From contig NC_081815.1 in assembly GCF_030704535.1 (NCBI RefSeq), forward strand, positions 3,053,001 through 3,117,000: a stretch of DNA of 64,000 nt, read 5' to 3'. Positions 54,765 to 64,000 of the stretch are shown in pieces. The stretch is from Vitis vinifera. Its lineage: Eukaryota; Streptophyta; Magnoliopsida; Vitales; Vitaceae. The stretch's first letter is position 1. Every line of letters begins with the position of its first letter. The notes below the pieces were generated by a model. That model worked only from the letters and a program-made list of their open reading frames with translations, was not told the DNA's origin and ran no database searches. A program made the translations under genes and the position numbers.

Positions 54765-57700
54765 TCAAGGTGTTGGACTGCTTGATATGGGAACGCTCAA
54801 TGCTGGATTGCTCGATGATGCTGAATCACTTAATGCTGGACTACTCTCTTGCTTGTCAACAGCACAACCAGCATCAGAAACTGTGCCACCAATTCGGTTT
54901 GGAGGCCAATACCGAAAGATTGATCTTCCTAATATATTTTTGGCAGGCAGAGAGCCCCTAAACAAAACAATTTCATAAAATCAGCAACAATGCAAAAAAG
55001 GCAAAAAGGGAAGCTACTTGGGGTGTCATAAATCACAAAATTTTACAATTGTTAACTTGGTAAGGTCATAAAATATTACCAGACATGTGAATCATAGCTA
55101 TTATTACGATTGTCACCCATCACAAAAACCGCATTCTCTGGTACACGCTGCAACACAACATTCAAAAAGATATCCAATTCAGTATTTGCAAAGTTTGTCA
55201 ATTTCATTGGGCAGTGATATTGAGAAAGAGTAAAACTTACAATTGGTGTCATGCTGTAAGAAGGTCGTTCAAAGATGAAATTTTCATTTCTCACAACTCC
55301 GTTTACAATTAACTTCCCTTCACGAACCTGCATGGGAATAATTGGGTTTCAAAATATTTAGAAGAGAATTGGTCAACAAGCAGATTTTAAAGATTAAATT
55401 TCTTTCTAAATAACTGCTTCACATATGCCTTTATTTGATTACATTAAAAAGGAAGTCAAAGTGAAAGTGACTCTTGCATTTTGAATACAAAATATGAAAG
55501 GAACGTTTCAATTAATGGAATGACAGATTTAGTTCTTGATGAATAAGAATTCATTTGAACATGCTTATATTTTAATTATTCATCAACATAAGCCACAATT
55601 GAGGACAAACAGGCACTGTAAATCTCGAATTTGAATACTAGAGATGAAGGGGGTTCTAGCATCAGCCAGAACTTCAGTTACTTTTTCTTTTTCCTTTTTC
55701 TGTGGGTGGGGGTGAGTTTTCTTCTGGAGTTAAGGGGTGGTCTGCTTCCAACCTTAATTATGGTATCTGATTAAAGCTATGAAAAAGGTAATTGTGGTCA
55801 AACCACCAGTAAGCTAATAGCAGTTTCAATCATGCTTTAAAGCTTAATGACAACCAAGGGGCTCAAAGCCTAAGATAACACAATACAGAATATAAAAAAT
55901 AAGAGCACAGATATCTTCTGCATGTAAATCTATTTCAATTCTCTATTAGCACCTATCAAAACGAACATGGTTCGTTCATTTACAAATTGTAACATGCTGT
56001 TATCACTGTAGTAGGGACAATTTAATTAACAAAATGAAATATTTCAGGGGATCTAACATTTTAAAAACGAAGAAAAAGAACCCTTGTGATATAGATAAGA
56101 ACATCAACGAAGCCAGCATAAAAAAAAAGCGAGTTTACTACATTTAGTAATCTCACCTCCACAGTATCACCTTCCTTAGCAACAATTCTTTTAATGAATA
56201 CATCTTCATCAGTATATCCTACTTCTTGAAGGACTGGTGGGCTTTTAAAAATCACTATATCATTAGCACAAGGCTTTCTGAAATAGTATGAAACCTGAAA
56301 ATTTAAGACCAATATCTGTTATCTATAATACTTCCAACATTGCATTGACAAAGCAGAATAAAGATGGCATATAATTACATCACATGGAAATGAAAATTTA
56401 GATCCAAGAACCTCCTCTCTGTGCCTTTTACAAATGAAGTAGTGCACACTGAACATTCTAAACCCCATCATACCTAACTGAATTTTCTCACAAACTGTTT
56501 ATGCCTAAAAATGTAATAATAAACCTATAAGGATTTGTATAAAAATCAGCACACTATTTTTCTTGTCTGCTTTCTGGATTCAATGGTTTGTTTCCAGATT
56601 CTGAGAACTTTGAGCTTTTTCTTGAATACAGAATACCTAATACATCACTTTGTGAAAACAGAATCCAACACTAAAAAGAGTGCAAGAAGATGGAAAGAGA
56701 AGCTCTCTGAGTACCACGAGGATAACTGCAACAACACAATGGCAGATGATCCTCATTATCTTCACAGTTTGGTCCCATTATTTTCATAGTTTTAAAACAT
56801 AGCTCTGAATAAACCACGTTCTAATAGTTACATCCTATTTAACCTACAGTTGGTTATTCCAACTAATATAAATTGTAGATCTGTGGATAGACCTTGGGAA
56901 AGTTTTTGTTATAAACTATAACTCTTTTATTGTTATATGGAAATAAATTCAGTATATTTTTATTTGTCTCCTACAATTTGGTGTCGTCTATGGGAATGAT
57001 GATAAAGAGAGCCATTTGCCCAAGGAGTACAAAGCAAGGCAATGACTCACTTCAATGTTCGGAGCTTGGAACTTGCGATAGAAACATTTTATTATAGCAA
57101 GGATTTTCCTATTTTTACTGTTCATTTAATTATAGTTTTATTGATTTTAATTATCATTTAAACATTTTATTTATAAAAACTTTTTGCTATAGAAACAAAA
57201 GATCTTATGTTATTGTTGTATGACTCTTTTTTTTTTGATAAATAAGTAAGAGAATGTATTAAATTGTATGACTCTGTTCTTTCAAAGTTTTAAGAGAAGG
57301 CACATTTTGCATTTTTTTCCTTAATTTTTTCTGGATTCTATGCTAAATAAGTTTTCAATTACACAATTATCTATTAAAAAATAAATAACCGTTGAGGCTC
57401 TTGACTGATAAAAGCTCAGCGTAAAAACTGACTCATAAAAGCTAATTCTAATAATTAACCAAGAGATTGCTGGACTCACAAAGAATATATAAAAAGCAAA
57501 TAAATAAATTTAAAAAATTTAGCATAGATTCCAACAAGAAATTATGTACTTAAATGTGAAGGCCCAAAGTCCAAGCAACTTCAAATACACTAAGAGTGAG
57601 AATAAAAATTTAAAAAGATAATCTGAGAACATTGTTAACAGCAAGAAGACTCCCAGAACATTGTCAAACCAAAAGAAATAGTGTCTCGTCACCCTTTTTC

Positions 57701-59105
57701 AAACCAAGGTGCCAAGATTAGGGGAGCAATGTAGTATACATCACTTTGTAAAAATAGAGCCCAAGCAAAAAGAGTCTGAGAAGATGAAAAGCAAAGCTAT
57801 GACATCTAATCCCCACCCCACAGCATTGCAACATAGCTTGGAACAAACCATGCTCTGATGGTTACATCCTAACTTACAATTCTGTAACATGGGTCTAAAT
57901 AAACCATGTTCTAACAGCTGCATCCTAACTTACAGTTGGAAGTTGGTTATCCCAACTAATATAAATGATAGACCTCTAGATAGACTTGGGAAGTTTTTAT
58001 TATTTACAGTAACTCTTTCCCCCCCATAATTTCTCTTTTATCCAATTTATATTTCTGTTAGTGTTAGGAGAATTTTTGTCTCCTACACCTAAGGTTGTTT
58101 TTGCCACGGCATCCCTCATATATATTGCATTAACAAAACCAAAAATTTACATCAAGTTAATTATTACCACCACTATCTCCTCCAAAAATAGGCTCAACAA
58201 TACACCTAACTCTTACAATCTCCCCTCTCTTCTCAACATTCCCATGTATCCCACCTTCACCGACATTGCATGGAAACAAAACTCTATATTTACAGCCCTG
58301 CCCACGGGAGATCTCGCAATTCATAGCCATTACAGATAAAATTTTAAACCTTTGTTGATTTTCCGAAGTCCCTGCATTCTCTGCTTACAAAAACACCATT
58401 ATTATTACTCCTACCAAAAGATATATTCCAAAATTTAAGTGCAAATCTAATCTTAAATTCTGTTTATAGCAATATCAGATTTTATGTTCATTTTCATCAG
58501 AACCCAATGCCCAATTTCAAACTTTATCAAGAAAAAAATGTATAAAAAACATTAAATTATCGACAAAGCAAAGATAAACATCAAACCTTTTCTGCAACAA
58601 TTCTATCTCCAACATCAAATGTAGGGTACATTGACAATGAAGGAATGAATCTAGGTTCAGCCACAAACGACCGAAACGCAAACGATATCGCCAGTGCCGC
58701 AAAAACCGTTTTTGCATCGTCAGACGTCAAATTCACCCATTCCGGTAAAATCCCGACCTTTGCATCCTTCTTCTCCGTCTGGGCATCATCTCCTCCATCT
58801 CCGCCGCCGTCGCCGCCTTCCTCGTCCAGAACTGCTTTGGTTTCTTCACTGGAGTCTTTGAACCCATTGCAATTTAGTCTCTGCAAGCGGGTTCTGGAGT
58901 TTATGGGCTTAAACCCTTGAAAATTAGGGTTTTCGAAGGGAAGGATTAATTTTTTACTGAAATGAGGGGTTCTAGAAATGGGGTAGAGATTGAAGACAAT
59001 AAAACTGGGGTTTTCAATACGTTTCAAGCGTTGGACAAGGACTAAATTGGGGTCTCTCCGGGAAGATAATGATGACGACGGAGGGAAGAATTGCAGAGAC
59101 GTCAT
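54765..59105 (-). CDS. PLSP1: Plastid type I signal peptidase (thylakoidal processing peptidase, PLSP1 class)
   Basis: Five exons: 59105-58587, 56294-56157, 55327-55241, 55147-55080 and 54957-54765, in phase, giving 334 residues. A Ser/Arg-rich transit peptide is followed by an acidic Gly/Asp stretch and a membrane anchor ([19 protein letters not shown], about 134-152). The catalytic Ser is in [15 protein letters not shown] (S158) and the general-base Lys in [13 protein letters not shown] (K208). The conserved box E reads [17 protein letters not shown]. It cleaves thylakoid transfer signals and Toc75 maturation sites in the chloroplast. The C-terminus [26 protein letters not shown] matches Arabidopsis PLSP1, but about 27 Ser/Pro-rich residues follow that I do not recall in the Arabidopsis protein. 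The start at 59105 aligns with the family; in-frame Met codons lie further up. Intron 1 holds a short LTR element. Confidence 0.92.
56641..58087. mobile_element. Short LTR element (TRIM-like) in PLSP1 intron 1
   Basis: Fossil. Two related direct repeats, about 56641-56975 and 57737-58087, both begin TACATCACTTTG and end TTGTCTCCTACA. CCTAA lies on both outer flanks (56636-56640 and 58088-58092). After the first repeat comes TTTGGTGTCGTCTATGGGAA, resembling a plant Gypsy primer-binding site. A purine-rich AGGGGAGCAA lies just before the second repeat. The internal region of about 760 bp codes for nothing. It is 1.45 kb in all, with clearly diverged repeats, so it is old. Confidence 0.65.
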
Positions 59106-59901
59106 CTCTTGTGAAGTTGAAGTAAAGCCACGATTCATACAGCAGGACACTGTAAGAACATGGAGAAAGCAACAAAATGACTGAATTATCCTTGCTTTGA
59201 TCTGTTTTAAAACTACAAAGCTAGGGTCACTTTCGCCCAAATAAAATTGTCAGCAGAACGCATCACGTCTCCATGTAAATTGGAATTAGATTCTGGTGTT
59301 TTGGGCAGAGTCATGTTTGGCAGGATCATTTTGAAAGTCAATCAAAAGGACATTTGAAAATAATCATTTTAACAAATATGAAAATTCTGGTGTTAGAATT
59401 TCTTGCCTTTGGCTATCCAATATAAAATCAGTACCTACCAAAATTTGAATTTGAACCGTTAGAAGTATAGGATGAAATCTCAACCGTTAAATAAAAAAAA
59501 TAAGATTCAAACAAATTGATTGATTTTTTTTTTTTACAAAAAAGGAAGGCAACAAGCTCTGGCAGCCATTGAAAGCGTTTAGCATGTCTATTCCTTTGTA
59601 GCCAAGTTGTAACTAATTGAGTTGTACATTTGATAGGGAACACTCTAAATACCTTTATAAAGGTAAGAATATCGGATTTAATCGTGTCAACTGAAATAGG
59701 ATTGACTACAAATTCAAGTCATAGCACATGATTTCATAAAATCATACGATTTTCCGCTTTAAAATAAACAGTGAAGAAAATTTGGCTTAACATATACGGG
59801 TAGGAGAAAAACCCAACTCGGTATCCTTTGAATTCATTTGATATGATACCCATTTTAAATCATAAGAATATGTGGGCTATGGTTATATACCTTATTTCCT
59901 T
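59106..59901. other. PLSP1 upstream region
   Basis: Promoter and leader of the signal peptidase, then AT-rich DNA. No gene seen. Confidence 0.55.
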
Positions 59902-59975
59902 AGGATTGTAGTTCAATTGGTCAAAGCACGGTCCTATCAAGGTGGAAGCTGCAGGTTCGAGCCCCGTCAGTCCTG
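59902..59975 (+). tRNA. Organelle-type trnD (tRNA-Asp) copy in nuclear DNA, probably a pseudogene
   Basis: The 74-nt sequence aligns along its full length with the chloroplast trnD-GUC as I recall it: GGATTGTAGTTCAATTGGTC, the T arm GGTTCGAGCCCC and GTCAGTCC. About eight positions differ, nearly all C to T or G to A, the pattern left by deamination of methylated cytosine in nuclear copies of plastid DNA. The anticodon reads ATC instead of GTC, and the acceptor and anticodon stems are weakened. The next bases (TGATGGATCCAATAAA) also look plastid-like. Plant mitochondria carry a plastid-derived trnD, so that source is possible too. Confidence 0.8.
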
Positions 59976-60178
59976 ATGGATCCAATAAATAAGATAAAAT
60001 AGATTTATTCATTTATAGGGGATGCTTATTCTTATTTATATTTATCGTATCTAATTTTGTAACCCCTAACAATATGTAAAGAATAGTAATCACCAATAGA
60101 AGAGGAGAGCAGAGGGAAAAGAGAGAGAGTGAGAGAGATCTAGAACTGACCACATTTCTCAAAATAAAGGCATTTTTC
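59976..60178. other. Spacer before the 322-bp repeats
   Basis: AT-rich DNA followed by a GAGA-rich tract (60,100-60,140). No gene seen. Confidence 0.5.
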
Positions 60179-61144
60179 ATTACTTTCATAAAGAATGTGA
60201 CAGTGTCTTCGTCTGCCTCTGAATGAACAGAAATAGCGTAGATACATTAATACAAATTGACTAGTGAAGTCAAATAAAATGGAGGGTATATGTTTGTGAT
60301 TCCATAAGATTTTGAAATTCAACAAGGCTCCCTTTACTATCTACAGCTTGGGTTGAGTGCTAGGGACATGCCAATCCTTCCCACATCTCAGCCACATGGG
60401 GTTTTGTTAGGTTAGAAACACCAATCTACATGAATTAACACATTGCCCACATACCCCAACCTGGCCTTGGAACTGGGTCCTGCAGATAAAGGATGGCCTC
60501 ATTACTTTCATAAAGAATGTGACAGTGTCTTCGTCTGCCTCTGAATGAACAGAAATAGCGTAGATACATTAATACAAATTGACTAGTGAAGTCAAATAAA
60601 ATGGAGGGTATATGTTTGTGATTCCATAAGATTTTGAAATTCAACAAGGCTCCCTTTACTATCTACAGCTTGGGTTGAGTGCTAGGGACATGCCAATCCT
60701 TCCCACATCTCAGCCACATGGGGTTTTGTTAGGTTAGAAACACCAATCTACATGAATTAACACATTGCCCACATACCCCAACCTGGCCTTGGAACTGGGT
60801 CCTGCAGATAAAGGATGGCCTCATTACTTTCATAAAGAATGTGACAGTGTCTTCGTCTGCCTCTGAATGAACAGAAATAGCGTAGATACATTAATACAAA
60901 TTGACTAGTGAAGTCAAATAAAATGGAGGGTATATGTTTGTGATTCCATAAGATTTTGAAATTCAACAAGGCTCCCTTTACTATCTACAGCTTGGGTTGA
61001 GTGCTAGGGACATGCCAATCCTTCCCACATCTCAGCCACATGGGGTTTTGTTAGGTTAGAAACACCAATCTACATGAATTAACACATTGCCCACATACCC
61101 CAACCTGGCCTTGGAACTGGGTCCTGCAGATAAAGGATGGCCTC
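60179..61144. repeat. Three tandem 322-bp units at the 3' end of the PPR gene
   Basis: Units 60179-60500, 60501-60822 and 60823-61144 are identical as far as I can compare them. Each begins ATTACTTTCATAAAG and ends AAAGGATGGCCTC plus A or equivalent. The third unit contains the last 94 bp of the PPR coding exon with its stop codon at 61053-61051, so the repeat covers the end of the coding sequence plus 3' UTR. The other two lie downstream in transcript direction and would lengthen the 3' UTR or offer spare polyadenylation sites. Confidence 0.95.
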
Positions 61145-63909
61145 ACCCTGAACCCAGATGCTTGAGCAAGAAACATGGATTTCGTCGCAGTCCACAAATT
61201 CTCCGGTGGAGACCCGGGTCCTTTCATGATCATCCGGCTTCTTATGTTTGCAGCAGTGGACCCGTTTTGATCAGTCATGACTATACCAGGGACCTGTACA
61301 ATATCTGAATATGAAGCCTTCAAGTTTTGCTTCTGATAAATCCTTTCCAGGCTCTCTGCTGCTACATCATCCTCCTTAGTACTTATCATGACTTTGGGAG
61401 CTTCTTCAACATCATTCTTTATTCTCTTGGCTTCATTCGCTAAACCAAGGGCATGCCAGGCATCTGCAACCAGCTGGATAGTGCTCTTGACAGGGGCAAC
61501 ACCCTTCTGTTCCATAATTTGAAGCAATTCTTCTGCTTTCTGTGGTTCTTTTGCTTCTCCATAACCCCATATTAGAGTCTCAAAAGTTTTTAAATTGGGG
61601 CAAATGCCCATTTCGCACATTTTCTCATAAACTCGGGAAGCATATTCCATTTTTCCTGCACTGCACCATCCACTGATAATGGTAGTGAAAATTACAACAT
61701 TTGGCTGCACACCAGATTTGCCCATGGCTGTCAGGAGGGACTCGGCTTTCTCAGGTTCTCCAGCGCGCACATAGCCTTTTGCAAGAATGCTGAATGCATG
61801 GATATCAGGTTCTATGCCAGCCTTCACCATGTCATCAAAGATCTCCTGGCACTTGTCCATGAGACCTACTGAACTCCATGCATTCATTATCGTGCTAAAT
61901 GTTACCACATCTGGTTTGACGCCAAATTCTTCCATCAACGTCAAAGCCTGTCCAATTCACACAAGTGATTGTTTATATAAGAGAATATTCTTAAAGCAAG
62001 ATCATGGCAACTGAATGCATCCAGAACTCCACAAAAAGCAATGCATTAAGGTATTGAAACACAAATCTTCACTGTTAAACTAAAAGGAATCAATAAAAAT
62101 ATAAATAAAAAATCATAATAAATATAAAAGTAAAGCATGATAATCTATCCCCTTGTCTAGTGAAGTGAACCTCCTAACTTGCTTCCCTACCTACAACTTT
62201 ACAGTTTGGATGTAATTTAAGACTCTTGTTATTAGCAAATTCACAAGTATCTGATGTATTATTCCTACATGGAACCTTTTCGAGTAATTAAACAACAGAA
62301 GTTAAATAAGGAGTATAGTTCTACCAGAAATACAGATATAAATCAATGACTATCACGTGTCGAAGCACACCTCATCAACTCCATCAGTGTCTGTAATGTC
62401 TAAAAATCCTTTGATAAGAGAGTTGAAGATAACAAGATTGGGATGCACGCCATAATTCCTCATCCTGTACAAGAACCTCAAGGCATCCTTCATTTTGCCT
62501 TCTTTGCAATATCCATTTATGATGATGCCACAAGTTCGCTCATTGGGCATAACTCTGTTGTTCTGCATCTCTAATATCATTCCTTCGGCTCTACTAGTCT
62601 CCCCATTCTGTGCATAAGCCCTTGCTAGTGTGTTATATGTGACAACATCGGGTTGCAGACCAGATGCAGCCATCTTGTACACTACATTCCATGCTTCTGT
62701 TATTCTCTTCTTGTTACACCATGCTCTGATAAGACTATTGAAAGTTCTATCATTAGGCTTCACATTTTCTTCCTGTGACATTAAATCTAGCAGCTTCAGA
62801 CATTCTTCTGGCATACCAGCATTCCCGTACCCTTTAATCAAGGTATTAAAGGTACTAGTTGTAGGCTTACATCCCCTGTCCTTCATTTTCCGAAAGATTT
62901 TCATGGCTTCTTTAACATTCCCAGATTCAGAGAAAGCATTGATCATGGCATTGAAAAATACAGAGTCAGGCTTTAGACCATTCTTTTCCAACTTGGAGAT
63001 GAGTGAAGGAATGGACTTGAAACGCTTCTGGCGGGTCAAGGCTGCTAAGAGAGTTGTATATGTTATAAGAGTTGGCCGGTGTCCTTCTTCGGTTAAACTG
63101 TTGAAAATTAACTGGGCTTCTTGAGGCTTTCCTTTTTCAATCAAAATGTTCATCAGCTTTGTTCTTGAACGAACCGTCCGGCAACTATTGTTGCCCAAAC
63201 AGACAAGGCAGCGGGATTGAATCTGTGAATCCATTGAAGTTGACACTGACTGTAATTGGTCCTTCTCATGCAGTGGGGATTCCTATGAAGTTCAAAATCA
63301 TTGAGAATTTGGCAATTAGTAGGTACAAGGATATGCATATATGACAGGAAACAATATTGATCTGAAATTGAGTATGGTGAAAAAAAAAAAAAGTGTTTGG
63401 GATCGAGATAAAAAAAAATGCATCAATAGTTCCTTTTGTCCTAGTCTTTTGTAGCCTTATTATGCATTGTTTTGTAGTGAGTGAGGTTTGTACCCACCTC
63501 CTCTGTTGCAACAAATCTAATTTTTCATTAATAATTCTGGTTAGATCTCTGCCGAACCACCAAATTAAGCTGGATTCTATAGTGGGGAAAAGAAAAGAAC
63601 AAGAAAATTGGAGAAGAAAGAAAGAAGCTCATTAATATTATAGAATATCAGGCAATGCTCATTTGATAAGGTGGCATTTGGACATAAAAATGATATCATC
63701 CATTTCACTTAGCATAGCGAATGATTCACTTTGCAGATTCCAATAAATGCAATTGAACAATGCAGCTCATATAATCATATAAAAAGAATGTGTAGCTGTA
63801 ATAATACCATGACTGATGATGCTTGAACTCGTTTCTTGCTTGTATTTGTTCCATCCCGATGCTTACTCATAATGACAGGATGAACCTTCTCTTTACCAAA
63901 TCCTCCCAT
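61051..63909 (-). CDS. Pentatricopeptide repeat protein (P class), At5g25630/At5g21222-like
   Basis: Three exons: 63909-63808, 63282-62371 and 61947-61051, phase 0, giving 636 residues. The start [18 protein letters not shown] is preceded by an in-frame stop six codons earlier. Ten or so 35-residue PPR motifs follow, e.g. [60 protein letters not shown] and [20 protein letters not shown]. They are followed by a non-repeat tail with [17 protein letters not shown] and a Cys-containing end. P-class PPR proteins bind RNA, usually in mitochondria or plastids, setting transcript ends, stability or splicing. No E or DYW domain is present, so it is not an editing factor. I see no clear targeting peptide at the N-terminus, so the compartment is open. 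The last 30 residues fall in the 322-bp tandem repeat. Confidence 0.92.
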
Positions 63910-64000
63910 TTCCTCTCCACCAGCTCCTTAATATCTTAAGAAACCTTCCTAACTTATTCAATTGACAGTTCTATTATCAGGCAATACAGACAGGTGAGAG
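63910..64000 (-). other. Leader of the PPR gene
   Basis: Sequence upstream of the PPR start codon with an in-frame TAA close by. It probably forms the 5' UTR, which continues past the window. Confidence 0.5.

Noticed and set aside
54727-54978. A plus-strand frame opposite the last PLSP1 exon
   Set aside because: It is a shadow of the coding exon on the other strand, which has clear signal-peptidase homology.
59105-59240. A longer N-terminus for the signal peptidase
   Set aside because: The frame stays open, but the added residues are Cys/Phe-rich and unlike the family. [12 protein letters not shown] aligns with the known start.
60140-60969. Three near-identical small open frames on the minus strand
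   Set aside because: They are simply the same frame read in each 322-bp repeat unit; the true coding use of the unit is in the PPR frame of the last copy.
1-64000. CRISPR arrays, operons, integrons or phage islands
   Set aside because: Nothing of the kind is seen; the genome is a plant nuclear one with introns throughout.

Overview
This is a stretch of plant nuclear chromosome. Genes are intron-rich and widely spaced, intergenic DNA is AT-rich, and the transposons are plant types (L1-like LINE, Copia, Harbinger-like). The gene set is that of a eudicot, and the repeats and protein variants remind me of grapevine (Vitis). That species guess is from memory and is not proven by the window.

Host genes from left to right: a MYB3R (R1R2R3-MYB) transcription factor running off the left edge (-); a TON1-recruiting-motif (TRM27/28-like) protein (+); an LC8-type dynein light chain (-); a LIKE-COV membrane protein (+) whose second intron is more than 10 kb and holds three LINEs; a cluster of C/D-box snoRNAs with its own promoter (+); a LEA_2/NHL-type membrane protein (+); a plastid type I signal peptidase of the PLSP1 class (-); and a pentatricopeptide repeat protein (-) at the right edge. 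Exon coordinates were placed by hand from GT/AG sites and reading phase, and all joins keep frame.

The most interesting part is the snoRNA cluster at about 37.95-39.40 kb. A TATA box and two telo-boxes precede at least six C/D-like RNAs: U27 (18S, equivalent of human A27), a guide for the 18S position equivalent to human A468, a guide for 25S rRNA, and a duplicated structured RNA with two antisense stretches to 18S and an internal hairpin that shows a compensated base pair between copies. U27 also has a second, drifting copy.

Mobile and acquired DNA: a 6.2-kb L1-type LINE with a 16-bp target duplication and a single stop in ORF2; a 3' LINE scrap; a LINE derivative lacking ORF2; a 1.3-kb Harbinger-like element; a 4.9-kb broken Copia element; a short LTR element in a PLSP1 intron; old LTR debris at 14-18 kb; and a C-rich region at 41-45 kb that carries same-strand fragments of unrelated host genes (a DUF255/SPATA20-like protein, UBP14 and others), as expected of a gene-capturing element. 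A plastid-type trnD copy lies at 59.9 kb. A 322-bp unit covering the end of the PPR gene is repeated three times in tandem.
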